Shown: positions 8,338-17,494 of the stretch, piece by piece
Numbering within the stretch: position 1 is the stretch's first letter
Layout of the letters: the number at the start of each line of letters is the position of its first letter
Source: Streptomyces rugosispiralis
GTDB taxonomy: Bacteria > Actinomycetota > Actinomycetes > Streptomycetales > Streptomycetaceae
Reading direction: 5' to 3'
Length of the DNA stretch: 64,000 nt
Assembly: GCF_024505145.1 (NCBI RefSeq)
Contig: NZ_JANIAA010000024.1
Location: forward strand, 62,001-126,000
Program-made: the position numbers and the translations under genes
The notes under the pieces: generated by a model
Told to the model about the DNA's origin: nothing
What the model saw: only the letters and a program-made list of their open reading frames with translations
Database searches by the model: none

Positions 8338-9094
8338 GTGGTGGTCGCCGAGACCTACCGCGGCAACGGCGGCGCGCTGGACAGCGGCGGCGCCCCCGGG
8401 GCCGCGGGTTCGTACGGCGCCACCGGCCCGTCCGGTGTCGGCTACAACGGTATGGACGGCGGTTCCGGTGGGCCGGGTGGCACCGGGGGCGTCGGCGGCC
8501 CGGCCGCGGAGATCGTGGTCGAGACGGTCGCGTACACGGGCCTGTGGCTCGACGGGGCGGGCGGAGCGCCCGGCGCCGCCGGGTTCGGCGGCAGGGGCGG
8601 CACCGGAGGCAGGCACGGCGGCGAGAACGGGCCCGCCGGGCCACCCGGCAGCACCGGGTCCGCGGCCGGTCCGGGGGTGGAGCCCCGGCTCCTGGTGCAC
8701 TCCGACGCCGACTGGTGGGGCGTGGTGTGGTCGCGCCTGGGCGGGCGCGCGGCGGAGTGGGCCCACTACCGGACGGCGGTGGGCGAGTTCCTCTTCCGCT
8801 CCTACGCCCCGGGGTTGCCGGAGCGGAGCGGCCACCGGGACACCGCGGCCCATGAGTTCGACCGGGCCCTCGCGCTCGACCCGGGGCAGGAGCGGGCCGC
8901 CGAGCTGTCGCGGTACATCGCGACCAACCTCGCGCCCATCGGCCAGCCGTACAACCTCGCGCCGTGCGGAGGCCCTGGCCCCGGCCGAGCAGGCGGTGGC
9001 GCTGTACGAGGAGCTCGGCGCGGCCGACCCCGGCAAGTACGCCTCCGAGACCGAGGCGGCCAGGAAGCCGAGGGATTCGCTGCGGTCCGGATGA
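8338..9094 (+). pseudogene. Decayed collagen-like / TPR chimera
   Basis: The first part reads as a Gly-rich, collagen-like segment (repeated GxxG triplets such as GATGPSG, residues about 10-110), then a helical stretch ending ATNLAPIGQPYNLAP. At about base 8961 sensible coding jumps to another frame that continues RAEALAPAEQAVALYEELG, a tetratricopeptide repeat remnant, to a stop at 9094. In the original frame the sequence turns into Gly/Arg-rich nonsense to 9171. Inference: a deletion fused the 5' part of a collagen-like protein gene to the tail of a TPR gene out of frame. The start (GTG or ATG near 8338 or earlier) is unclear. Confidence 0.55.
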
Positions 9095-9187
9095 GACGGT
9101 CAAGGATCCGGCACCTTCGCTCAAGCCCACGTTTCCCGGGAGTACGGAAGCGAAGGTGGGGAAGGCGATGATCGGGAGAGCCGAGGG

Positions 9188-9229
9188 TCAGGGGCGGGCG
9201 CACCACAGGGAACGGACGCCCGCCCCTGA
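9188..9229. terminator. Hairpin after the chimeric pseudogene
   Basis: An exact 13-bp stem (9188-9200 with 9217-9229) and a 16-base loop. It lies 94 bases after the pseudogene and may be the old terminator. The rest of the 9095-9463 gap holds only the short repeat at 9311 and the esterase leader. Confidence 0.65.
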
Positions 9230-9310
9230 AGGCGTCTTCGTTCCCTGAGTCCTCATCGTTCCCCGGGGCGCCTTTGTCCCTGGAGGTCCTCGCCCCTTGG
9301 GGGCTTCGTC

Positions 9311-9360
9311 TCTGAGGGGGCTCTGAGGGGGCTCTGAGGGGTCTTCGTCTCTGAGGGGCC
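9311..9360. repeat. 11-bp tandem repeat (TCTGAGGGGGC)
   Basis: Three contiguous copies (9311-9343) and a fourth after 6 bases (9350-9360), with one or two mismatches. It is non-coding, between the pseudogene and the esterase gene. No function assigned. Confidence 0.7.
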
Positions 9361-9463
9361 TTCGTCCCGTTCACCCGGCCTCTGTACCGGGCCTCGAGCG
9401 CAACTCGGCAGTCTGTGAGGACAGTTGGGGCAGCGGCCCCGCCGTCCTCGAACGGAGTCGATC

Positions 9464-10426
9464 ATGGCCTTCACCCTCGACCCTGAGCTCGCCGCGGTTC
9501 TCCAGGCCCTCGCCGAACAGAGCGACCCCACTCCCCCGCCCGAGCGCGACGACTGGCGGACGCTGCGCGCCCGGGGCACGGCCTCGATGCGGTGGATGGC
9601 CTCACTCCTCCCGGCGTACCCCTCCGGCTATCCGCTGGTGAAGGCGTCCTCGCACAAGGTGCGCTCCGCGGACGGGGCGGAGATCCTCGTCCGCTGGTAC
9701 GAGAGGGCCGAATCCGCGCCGGGTTCCGCGGTCGTCTACGTCCATGGCGGAGGGATGATCTCCGGCAGTGTCGACCTCTATGACTCCGTGGTCGCCGGGT
9801 ATGTCCAGACCACCGGGGTGCCGTTCCTGTCCGTGGACTACCGCCTGGCCCCCGACGCGGGCACCGGCGCCGGCCCCGTGGAGGATGTGTTCGCCGCGCT
9901 GAGCTGGCTGGGCGACCAGGCGCCCGAGTTGAGGGTCGATTCCCGCCGTATCGCCGTCATGGGCGACAGCGCCGGGGGCGGGCTCGCCGCCGGAGTGGCG
10001 ATCCTCGCCCGCGACCGGGGCGTTCCGCTCGCCCACCAGGCCCTGCTGTATCCCATGCTGGACGACCGCACTCTCACCCCGGATCCCCGGCTGACCCCGT
10101 ATGTGGCCTGGACCTGGGACGACAACTGGACCGGCTGGCACGCCCTGCTGGGCGCGGCGTTCGGCACCGACGACGTCCCGCCGCAGGTGGCGCCCGCGCG
10201 CGTGGCCACCGTGGAGGGTCTGGCACCGGCCTATGTCGAGGTCGGAGAGCTCGACATCTTCCGCGCCGAGGCCGTCACCTACGCCCAGCGGCTCGCCGAC
10301 GCCGACATCCCCACCGAGTTGCATCTGCACAGCGGGGCCATCCATGAGTACGACCGCCTCGCCCCCACCTCCCGGCTCGCCCGCCGGGCCATGGAGGACC
10401 GCAGGCGGGTGATCTCCTCGCTGTGA
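9464..10426 (+). CDS. Alpha/beta hydrolase, hormone-sensitive-lipase type esterase
   Basis: A 320-residue cytoplasmic esterase. Seen: the oxyanion-hole motif HGGG at 94-97, nucleophile S169 in GDSAGG, D264 in GELDIF and H294 in GAIHEY, which together give the catalytic triad of the HSL (family IV) group. It likely hydrolyses short-chain esters; the natural substrate is unknown. ATG at 9464 follows GGAG by a few bases. There is no signal peptide. It converges on a LysR gene at 10509, with a 15-bp tandem repeat filling the junction. Confidence 0.92.
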   Translation: MAFTLDPELAAVLQALAEQSDPTPPPERDDWRTLRARGTASMRWMASLLPAYPSGYPLVKASSHKVRSADGAEILVRWYERAESAPGSAVVYVHGGGMISGSVDLYDSVVAGYVQTTGVPFLSVDYRLAPDAGTGAGPVEDVFAALSWLGDQAPELRVDSRRIAVMGDSAGGGLAAGVAILARDRGVPLAHQALLYPMLDDRTLTPDPRLTPYVAWTWDDNWTGWHALLGAAFGTDDVPPQVAPARVATVEGLAPAYVEVGELDIFRAEAVTYAQRLADADIPTELHLHSGAIHEYDRLAPTSRLARRAMEDRRRVISSL

Positions 10427-10434
10427 GGGTCCCT

Positions 10435-10509
10435 CATGGGAGAGTCCGTCATGAGAGAGCCCCGCATGGGAGAGCCCCGCATGGGAGAGCCCCGCATGGG
10501 AGAGCCCGT
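10435..10509. repeat. 15-bp tandem repeat between convergent genes
   Basis: Five units of CATGGGAGAGCCCCG (first two and last carry single changes) run without gaps from 10435 to 10509. They start 8 bases after the esterase stop and end at the stop codon of the convergent LysR gene. They could be a decayed terminator or replication-slippage product; no hairpin is obvious within a unit. Confidence 0.9.
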
Positions 10510-11468
10510 CATGCGCCGGAGCGGGGGTCCGGCACCACCGCTCGCCCGCCCGCGTCCATCGCGTCGGTCCGCCGGGCCGCGGCACTCTCCCGCAGCGAGC
10601 CGAGGAACGCCCCGGCGGCGGGGGTGAGGGCATGGTCGGCCATGCGCACGAGCAGGATCCGGCGCACCGGCGCGGGCGGCCGCAGGGGCAGCACACTGAC
10701 GCCCGGACGGATGCCCTCCAGGGCCAGGGTCGGGGCCAGCGCCACGCCCAGACCGGCGGCCACCATGGCCTGCGCCTCCTGGTAGTCATGCGCCTCGTAG
10801 GCGATCTGCGGCTCGAAGCCGACCGCCCGGCAGCTGCGCACCAGCGCCTCCGCCACCGGATGGCGGTCGGCACGGGTGATCCACGAATCGTCGGCGAGAT
10901 CGGCGAGCGTGGCGTCGGTACGGGTGGCCAGCGGGTGGCGGTCGCCGACGAGGAGTGCGGGCGGATCGTCGAGGAGCGGGGTGATGTCCACGTCCTCGCG
11001 GTCGATGCGGCACCAGTCGTAGTCCCACATCAGCGACATCTCGATCTCCCGGTTCTCCAGCATCGACCACAGGCCGGCGATACGGGCGCTGCGCACGGTC
11101 AGCCGTACGTCCGGGTGGGTGTCGCGGAAGGCGATGACGGCGGGCGGCAGCAGCGAGGCGCCGACGGTGGGGAAGGTGCCGATGCGCAGGGTGCCCGCGC
11201 GGAGCCCCGCGAAGTCGGCGAGCTCACTCTCCGCGGCCTTCAGCTCGCGGGCGATGCGCTCCCCCCGGTCGGCCAGGGCGCGCCCGGCGTCGGTGAGGGT
11301 GACACCCCGTGCATGGCGCTCGAGCAGCGGCTGCCCGGCCTCCGTCTCCAATCGGCTGACCTGCTGGGACACCGCTGATGGCGTGTAGTTCAGGGCGCGG
11401 GCGGTGGCCGTCACCGAGCCGCGCCTGGCCACCTCGGCGAAGAGCAGAATGCGCCGGACGTCCAGCAC
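10509..11468 (-). CDS. LysR-family transcriptional regulator
   Basis: A 319-residue LysR-type regulator. Seen: winged HTH at 1-65 (DVRRILLFAEVARRGSVT, YTPSAVSQQVSRLE), then an effector-binding domain with GTLRIGTFPTVGASLLP at about 92. Residues after about 295 are Arg/Ala-rich and probably disordered. It is divergent from the PrpF-like gene at 11615 with about 146 bases between; the region contains AT-rich half-sites but no clean palindrome I could fix. Inference: it controls the PrpF-symporter pair in response to a di- or tricarboxylic acid. Confidence 0.9.
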   Translation of the reverse strand: MLDVRRILLFAEVARRGSVTATARALNYTPSAVSQQVSRLETEAGQPLLERHARGVTLTDAGRALADRGERIARELKAAESELADFAGLRAGTLRIGTFPTVGASLLPPAVIAFRDTHPDVRLTVRSARIAGLWSMLENREIEMSLMWDYDWCRIDREDVDITPLLDDPPALLVGDRHPLATRTDATLADLADDSWITRADRHPVAEALVRSCRAVGFEPQIAYEAHDYQEAQAMVAAGLGVALAPTLALEGIRPGVSVLPLRPPAPVRRILLVRMADHALTPAAGAFLGSLRESAAARRTDAMDAGGRAVVPDPRSGA

Positions 11469-11614
11469 GGCATCACCTCAAGCCTTCAGTTCTGCTTAAT
11501 ACCCCTGCAGATTTCCGAGATTGTACTTCACGCTGCGGTAACACACCGTAGATGCCACCGCCCACGGAGGAGCCGTCGGCGGGGTGTCGATTCCACGGCC
11601 ATGGGGAGTCCGTT

Positions 11615-12733
11615 GTGTTGCGTCTGCAGGGCGAGATGATCCGCGGGGGTACCAGCAAGTGCTGGATCTTCGACCACCACGAGGTGGTGGCCACCGGAGT
11701 GGATGCCGACACCCTGCTGCTCGCCGCCTTCAACGCGGCCGACCCCCGCCAGATCGACGGGGTGGGCGGCGCCTCGTCCACCACCTCCAAGGCCGCGATC
11801 GTCCAGCTGTCGGACGTGGCGGGCGTGGATGTCTCCTACGCCTTCGCGCAGGTGGGCATCGGCGACGAGCGGGTGGAGTGGACCAGCAACTGCGGCAACT
11901 GTGCCACCGCGGTCGCGCTGTACGCCGTCCACCGCGGCCTGGTGCCGATCACCTCGGACACCACCACCGTCCGCATGCTCAACGTGAACACCGGGGCCCG
12001 CCTCACCGGCACCATCCCCACCCCCGGCCTGATCGCGCCCGACGAGGGCACCGCCGTGGTGCCCGGCACCGACGCGCTCGGGGTGCCGGTCCTGCTGGGG
12101 TTCCAGGACCCCGCGGGGTCGACCACCGGCCGCCCCCTGCCCACCGGCCGCCCCCTGGACACCCTGACCGGGCCGGACGGCCCCGTCGAAGCCTCCCTCG
12201 TGGACGCGGGCGCGCCCGCCGCGCTCTTCGACGCCAAGGCGTTCGGCCTCGACGGCTCCGAGTCCCTGACCGCGTTCGCCACCGTGGTGCCCGCGCTCAC
12301 CGTGCTGCGCCGCAAGGCGGCGCTCGCGATGGGGCTGGTCCGCGAGGACGCGCCGGTCAGCCACGCGGTGCCCAAGGTCGGTGTCGTCGGCGGCCCCGTA
12401 ACATATCGCACCACTCACGGTCACCTGGTCACTCAGGACCAGTACGACGTGGCCGTACGCATGGTCTCCATGCACGCCCCGCATCCGGCGATCGGCCTCA
12501 CCTCCGCCGTCGCCCTGGCGACGGCCGCCGCGACCCCCGGCACCCTCGCCCACCGCGTCACGCGGCAGACCGCCGACGGCACGCTGCGGCTGGGCACCCC
12601 CGCGGGCGTCATCACCGCCCGAGCCGTCCCCGCACCGGACGGCGCGTCCCCCACGGTGCTCCTGCACCGCGCCGCCCGGCGCATCGCCCGAGCCGAACTT
12701 CTCGTTCCCGTCCCGGAAGGACGCCCCGTATGA
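11615..12733 (+). CDS. PrpF-family isomerase/tautomerase
   Basis: A 372-residue diaminopimelate-epimerase-fold protein of the PrpF family. Known members isomerise 2-methylaconitate or tautomerise 4-oxalomesaconate. Seen: signature RGGTSK at the N-terminus, GVGGASSTTSKAAIV, the NCGNC motif around 95 and a second half ending in HPAIGLTSAVALA. I chose GTG at 11615 because GGGGAG precedes it by 6 bases and homology starts there; an ATG at 11552 would add 21 residues without homology. Its stop overlaps the next ATG by 4 bases, so it is co-translated with the carboxylate symporter, which supports a role in tricarboxylate catabolism. Confidence 0.88.
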   Translation: MLRLQGEMIRGGTSKCWIFDHHEVVATGVDADTLLLAAFNAADPRQIDGVGGASSTTSKAAIVQLSDVAGVDVSYAFAQVGIGDERVEWTSNCGNCATAVALYAVHRGLVPITSDTTTVRMLNVNTGARLTGTIPTPGLIAPDEGTAVVPGTDALGVPVLLGFQDPAGSTTGRPLPTGRPLDTLTGPDGPVEASLVDAGAPAALFDAKAFGLDGSESLTAFATVVPALTVLRRKAALAMGLVREDAPVSHAVPKVGVVGGPVTYRTTHGHLVTQDQYDVAVRMVSMHAPHPAIGLTSAVALATAAATPGTLAHRVTRQTADGTLRLGTPAGVITARAVPAPDGASPTVLLHRAARRIARAELLVPVPEGRPV

Positions 12734-14124
12734 GCCGCAACGTCGCAGCGCCGGGCACCGTCGCCGCCCCCGACCGGCCAGGCCGCATCCGCCTGCTGCT
12801 GTCCCGCCTCTATGTCCAGTGCCTGCTCGCGGTCCTCGCCGGGGTCGTGGTCGGTTCGCTGTGGCCCTCCTTCGGGGCGGAGCTGAAACCGCTGGGAGAC
12901 GGTTTCGTGGCGCTGGTGCGGATGATGATCGCGCCGATCATCTTCTGTACGGTCGTCCACGGCATCGCCGCCATGAGCGACCGCAGAACGGTCGGCCGGG
13001 TGAGCCTCAAGGCCCTGGTCTACTTCGAGATCCTGACCACCATCGCCCTGGTCATCGGGCTGGTCGTGGTCAATGTCGTACGGCCCGGCAGCGGACTGCA
13101 CGTCGATGTCTCCACCCTCAGCACCGACAGCCTCCCGGCGGAGGCGACCCAGGCCCATGAGAGCTTCGCGGACTTCGTCCTCAGCACCATCCCGGACACC
13201 CTCGTCTCCGCGCTGACCGGCGAGGAGATCCTGCCGGTGCTGTTCGTGGCGGTTCTGTTCGGCTTCGGTCTGCAGGCCAGTGGCGAGGCCGGGGCGGGTA
13301 TCGCCGCGGGTGTCGAGAAGCTCTCCACGGTGCTGTTCCGGCTCATCCGCTGGATCATGCGGCTGGCCCCGGTCGGCGCCTTCGGCTCGATGGCCTTCAC
13401 CATCGGCAACTACGGCCTGGGCACCCTGCGCCATCTGGCCCTGCTGGTCGGCTCGTTCTGGCTGACCGCCCTCTTCTTCGTCCTGGTGGTCCTCGGCTCG
13501 GTGATGCGCCTGGGCGGTCTGCGCCTGCTGCCGTTCCTCCGCTACATCAAGGAGGAGCTGCTGATCGTGCTCGGCACCTCGTCCACCGAACCGGTGCTGC
13601 CGCGCATGATGGCCAAGCTGGAGCACGCGGGCGCCTCGAAGCCGGTCGTGGGCATCACGCTGCCCGCCGGGTACTCCTTCAACCTCGACGGAACGGCCAT
13701 CTACCTCACCATGGGGTCGGTTTTCCTCGCCCAGGCGGTGGGGGTGGACCTCAGCCTCACCCAGCAGCTGACCATGCTCGCCGTCATGCTGCTCACCTCC
13801 AAGGGCGCGGCGGGGGTGACCGGTTCGGGCTTCGTCGCCCTGGCCGCCACGCTCAGCGCCGTCCCCCACGTCCCGGTGGCGGCCCTCGCGCTGATCTTCG
13901 GCATCGACCGCTTCATGTCCGAGGCGCGGGCCCTGACCAGCCTGGTGGGCAATGGTGTCGCCACGTTGGCCGTGGCCCGCTGGGAGGGGCAGCTGGACGA
14001 GGCCCGGACCCGGGCGGTGCTCCGTGGTGACCTGCCCTTCAACCCCGATGACACGGCCACCGACGGCCTCGCTCCCAAGGAGCCGGCGGGATCGCCCCGC
14101 GAACCCGTCCCCGCCATCGGCTGA
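12730..14124 (+). CDS. Dicarboxylate/amino acid:cation symporter (DctA/GltP family)
   Basis: A 464-residue inner-membrane symporter of the DAACS family, taking up C4-dicarboxylates, glutamate or similar anions with sodium or protons. Seen: the early helices (LVRMMIAPIIFCTVVHGIA), re-entrant loop GTSSTEPVLPRMM, the GYSFNLDGTAIYLTM motif and the second loop LLTSKGAAGVTGSGFVALAA, all in family order. It starts at an ATGA overlap with the PrpF gene, so the two act together. A strong hairpin follows 23 bases after the stop, ending this two-gene unit. Confidence 0.94.
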   Translation: MSRNVAAPGTVAAPDRPGRIRLLLSRLYVQCLLAVLAGVVVGSLWPSFGAELKPLGDGFVALVRMMIAPIIFCTVVHGIAAMSDRRTVGRVSLKALVYFEILTTIALVIGLVVVNVVRPGSGLHVDVSTLSTDSLPAEATQAHESFADFVLSTIPDTLVSALTGEEILPVLFVAVLFGFGLQASGEAGAGIAAGVEKLSTVLFRLIRWIMRLAPVGAFGSMAFTIGNYGLGTLRHLALLVGSFWLTALFFVLVVLGSVMRLGGLRLLPFLRYIKEELLIVLGTSSTEPVLPRMMAKLEHAGASKPVVGITLPAGYSFNLDGTAIYLTMGSVFLAQAVGVDLSLTQQLTMLAVMLLTSKGAAGVTGSGFVALAATLSAVPHVPVAALALIFGIDRFMSEARALTSLVGNGVATLAVARWEGQLDEARTRAVLRGDLPFNPDDTATDGLAPKEPAGSPREPVPAIG

Positions 14125-14146
14125 CCGCACCCGCGACGCGGCGATC

Positions 14147-14180
14147 CGCTCGGGCCGAAGCGAACGCTTCGGCCCGAGCG
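14147..14180 (+). terminator. Perfect hairpin terminator after the symporter gene
   Basis: Sixteen-base arms 14147-14162 and 14165-14180 are exact reverse complements separated by AA. It closes the PrpF-symporter operon. Confidence 0.92.
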
Positions 14181-14333
14181 TCGCTCGTCGGCCCGCCGAC
14201 TTCCGTTGCACACGGGTAAACCCAGCAGTGCCATATGTGCAATTGCCGTCATCGACGAGGGTGCCTACGGTCGAGACACAGACGGCGAAGCACACGCCAA
14301 GCCTCCCCCCTCTCACCGTTCACGGGAGCACTC

Positions 14334-15161
14334 ATGTCCACTTCCACCGGCACCACCACCTCCGAAGCCGGCCTCGACGCCGCGTTGCTCACCCGGGTCA
14401 CCGCCGCCGTCCGCACCGCCGGTGACGTGCTGCGGGAGCGCCACACCCCACATGCCCGCGGGGTGGAACTCGACGAGATCGTGGCGGAGATCCACGCCAA
14501 CGACGACGCGGTGCTCGACGTTCTGAGGGAGCCGCTGATGGCCGCCAGGCCGGGTGCGCGCTGGGCCGAGGACGAACTGGAGGGCGGCGCGCTGCCGCCG
14601 GGCGAGTGGTGGATCGTCGACCCGGCCGAGGGCAACATCAACCATGTGCACGGCATGTCCGACTGGGCCGTGACCGCCACCCTGGTCCGCGACAACCACC
14701 CGGTGCTCACCGTCGTCCACCTGCCGCTGACCGGCGACTGGTACACCGCGGTGGCCGGTCACGGCGCCCGGCTGAACGGCGCGCCCCTGCGGGTGTCGGC
14801 CAAGTCGGACCTGGGCGCGGCCCTGGTGAGCACGGGCCAGGCCCGGCCGGGCGAGGACGAGCGCACCTTCCACCGGATCGGCGCGTCGGTCACCCGGATG
14901 CTGATCCACGGCCTCGTCGTCCGGGTCTCCGTGCCCGCCACCCTCCAGCTGATCCATGTGGCCGCCGGGCGCATGGACGCGTTCTGGCAGTTCTCCAATG
15001 TGCGCTCGGGTCTGGTGGCGGGCGCCCTGCTGGTCGCCGAGGCCGGTGGCACCGTCACCGACACCCGGGGCAATCCCTGGGACCTGACCGGCGGTGACTT
15101 CCTGGCCACCGCTCCCGGCATCCACGCCGAGGCCGTCTCCGTCCTGTCCCCCATCGGCTGA
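14334..15161 (+). CDS. Inositol monophosphatase-family protein with altered metal motif
   Basis: A 275-residue protein of the IMPase/FIG superfamily, cytosolic. Seen: the metal-site region reads WWIVDPAEGNINHVHG near residue 98, where active family members have WxxDPxDGTxNF; the second acidic residue and the Thr are changed (E and N). The C-terminal WDLTGGDFLATAPG is as expected. Phosphatase activity is therefore doubtful; a binding or altered-substrate role is possible. ATG at 14334 follows CGGGAG. The F420/NADP reductase-like gene begins 29 bases downstream, so they are probably co-transcribed. Confidence 0.8.
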   Translation: MSTSTGTTTSEAGLDAALLTRVTAAVRTAGDVLRERHTPHARGVELDEIVAEIHANDDAVLDVLREPLMAARPGARWAEDELEGGALPPGEWWIVDPAEGNINHVHGMSDWAVTATLVRDNHPVLTVVHLPLTGDWYTAVAGHGARLNGAPLRVSAKSDLGAALVSTGQARPGEDERTFHRIGASVTRMLIHGLVVRVSVPATLQLIHVAAGRMDAFWQFSNVRSGLVAGALLVAEAGGTVTDTRGNPWDLTGGDFLATAPGIHAEAVSVLSPIG

Positions 15162-15190
15162 CCGCCCACCCCGGCAAGGAGTTCATCCAC

Positions 15191-15838
15191 ATGACCAGCA
15201 TCGGCATCCTCGGCTCCGGACGCGTCGGCAGCGGCCTCGCCCGCGCACTCGCCGCCGCCGGCCACCAGATCACCCTCGGCCACCGGCAGCCGCCCCGGGA
15301 GACCCCGGCCGACCGGACCGGCGCCGCCCCGGAGATGCGCCACGCCGACCAGCGCACCACCGCCGCCACCACCGACATCGTCATCAACGCCACCCCGGGC
15401 GACACCGCCCTGGAACGCCTCTCCGCCCTGCGCACCGAGCTGGCGGGCAAGATCCTCGTCGATGTCTCCAACGCCACCCGGCACACGCCCGACGGGCTCC
15501 CCTCGGACCTGTGCTACCCCGGCGGCAGCCTGGCCGAGCTGCTCCAGCGGGCCCTGCCCGCGACCCGGGTGATCAAGACCCTCAACACCATGCTCTTCCC
15601 GGTCATGACGGCCCCGGCCGAGCTGTCCACCCCGCCCACCGCCTATCTCTCCGGAGACGACGCGGAGGCCAAGGCCGGCACCGCGGACCTCCTCGCCGGC
15701 CTCGGCTGGAAGCCCGAGTGGATCGAGGACCTCGGCGACATCACCACCGCCCGTGCCACCGAAGCCCTGGTGCTGCTGGTTCCCCATGTGCTGCGCCGCC
15801 ATGGATTCCGGCCGTTCGCCGTCTCCCTGGCCCGCTGA
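15191..15838 (+). CDS. NADPH-dependent F420 reductase-like protein (NADP oxidoreductase, F420-type)
   Basis: A 215-residue Rossmann-fold protein of the coenzyme F420-dependent NADP oxidoreductase group. Seen: GILGSGRVGSGLARALAAAGH at the N-terminus, the nucleotide-binding glycine loop, then LGHRQPPRE where the basic residue after beta-2 suggests NADP(H), and KTLNTMLFPVM, a typical family segment. A good AAGGAG site precedes the ATG. Many members without the full F420 pocket act on other substrates, so F420 use is not certain. It is paired with the IMPase-like gene upstream. Confidence 0.82.
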   Translation: MTSIGILGSGRVGSGLARALAAAGHQITLGHRQPPRETPADRTGAAPEMRHADQRTTAATTDIVINATPGDTALERLSALRTELAGKILVDVSNATRHTPDGLPSDLCYPGGSLAELLQRALPATRVIKTLNTMLFPVMTAPAELSTPPTAYLSGDDAEAKAGTADLLAGLGWKPEWIEDLGDITTARATEALVLLVPHVLRRHGFRPFAVSLAR

Positions 15839-15970
15839 CCGCCCCGTACCTCCGGCACCGCGGGGACGTGTCGTACCACACGCCATGAAACATGCCCTTG
15901 CGCATCGATAGAACCTCGGGCCAGCATCGTTCGTCTTCTCTTCCGAACAGCCGCCGGACGAAGGACGCGC

Positions 15971-17494
15971 ATGACAGGCAGAGACGGGGAGACGACGGGG
16001 AGCGCCACCGCGGAAGGGACGGACGCGGGGCGGCAGCGCAAGGGGCGCCGCCCGCTGCGGATCGCCCTGGTGATCGTGGCGTCGTTCCTCGTGCTGCTCG
16101 GCGGCGGAGTGGGCTGGCTCTACTTCAAGCTGAACGGGAACATCACCACCTTCGGGGCGGACGGCCTCTCCGACAACCGGCCGGAGGGGAACGCCGCCGG
16201 TCAGAACGTGCTGGTCATCGGCTCGGACTCCCGGTCGGGCGACAACGGCAAGCTGGGCGGCGGCACCGGAGACGTGGGCCGCTCGGACACCGCCCTGCTG
16301 CTGCACGTCTACGCCGATGGCAAGCACGCGGTCGGGGTGTCGATACCCCGCGACACCCTGGTCGACATCCCGCCGTGCCGGCTGCCGGACGGCAAGTGGA
16401 CCAGGACACAGCGGAACGCCATGTTCAACTCGGCGTTCTCCGTGGGCGAGACCGTCCAGGGCAATCCGGCCTGCACCCAGAACACGGTCGAGAAGCTGAC
16501 CGGGCTGCGCATGGACCACACCGTCGTCATCGACTTCGAGGGCTTCTCCCGGATGACCTCCGCGGTCGGCGGGGTCCAGGTGTGCGTGCCCCAGGACGTC
16601 TACGAACGCGATCTGAGCCCCAGCCGGCCCACCCGTGGCAAGCGCATCTTCAGCAAGGGGGTCCAGACGGTCTCCGGCCAGAAGGCGCTGGACTACGTGC
16701 GCATCCGCCACGGGATCGGAGACGGCTCCGACATCGGGCGCATCCGGCGGCAGCAGGCGTTCATCTCCGCCCTGCTCAAGAAGGTGAAGAGCCGGGGAAT
16801 CGACCCGACCACGCTCTATCCGCTGGCGGACGCGGCCACCAAGTCCATGACCGTGGACCCGGGGCTCGGCTCCGCGAAGAAGCTGATGTCCTTCGCCATG
16901 TCTATGAAGAACATCGATCTGCACAACACCAAGTTCGTCACCATCCCCTGGCGCTACCAGGGCGAACGTGTCGCCATCGTCCAGCCCGACGCCGACGAGC
17001 TGTGGGCGGACATCAGGGCCGACCGCACCATCGACGGGAAGGCGGCCGGAGGGAAGAAGGACGAGCCCCGGGCCCCCGCCACGCCGAGTGCCACGTCCAC
17101 CGTGTCGGGCGCGGGCATCAGCGTCGCCGTCTACAACGGCACCACCACCTCGGGCCTCGCCGCACGCGCCGCGGACACGCTCAGGACGCATGGTTTCACC
17201 GTGACCGGCGCCACGAACGCCGACAGCCAGGACCACGCCACCACCGTGGTCGGCTACGGCCCCGGTGAGCGGGACCGGGCCCAGACGGTGGCCCGGCTCT
17301 TCCCCGGCGCCGGACTGCGCCCCGCCACCACCCCGGGCATCAGCCTCACCCTGGGACGTACCTACCTCACCGAGCCCACCCCCGACGCCTCCACGCCCTC
17401 TGCACCCTCCGCACCCTCCACGCCGTCCTCCCACGTGGCCGACGACGCCCGCTCCGCCGACGACGACCCCTGCTCCAATCTGTCCTACGGCTGA
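15971..17494 (+). CDS. LCP (LytR-CpsA-Psr) family protein with LytR_C domain
   Basis: A 507-residue membrane-anchored protein. LCP proteins transfer undecaprenyl-phosphate-linked glycopolymers to peptidoglycan. Seen: a cytoplasmic basic N-terminus, one transmembrane helix at about 29-51, an LCP catalytic domain at about 75-300 with GSDSR, SDTALLLHV, SIPRDTLVDIP and the RIRHGIGDGSDIGRIRRQQ signature, then a LytR_C domain from about 380 (ISVAVYNGTTTSGLA). The tail is a Ser/Pro linker. It stands alone, flanked by unrelated genes. Confidence 0.94.
   Translation: MTGRDGETTGSATAEGTDAGRQRKGRRPLRIALVIVASFLVLLGGGVGWLYFKLNGNITTFGADGLSDNRPEGNAAGQNVLVIGSDSRSGDNGKLGGGTGDVGRSDTALLLHVYADGKHAVGVSIPRDTLVDIPPCRLPDGKWTRTQRNAMFNSAFSVGETVQGNPACTQNTVEKLTGLRMDHTVVIDFEGFSRMTSAVGGVQVCVPQDVYERDLSPSRPTRGKRIFSKGVQTVSGQKALDYVRIRHGIGDGSDIGRIRRQQAFISALLKKVKSRGIDPTTLYPLADAATKSMTVDPGLGSAKKLMSFAMSMKNIDLHNTKFVTIPWRYQGERVAIVQPDADELWADIRADRTIDGKAAGGKKDEPRAPATPSATSTVSGAGISVAVYNGTTTSGLAARAADTLRTHGFTVTGATNADSQDHATTVVGYGPGERDRAQTVARLFPGAGLRPATTPGISLTLGRTYLTEPTPDASTPSAPSAPSTPSSHVADDARSADDDPCSNLSYG

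Noticed and set aside
9311..9360. Possible CRISPR or regulatory array
   Set aside because: Units are only 11 bases with almost no spacers.
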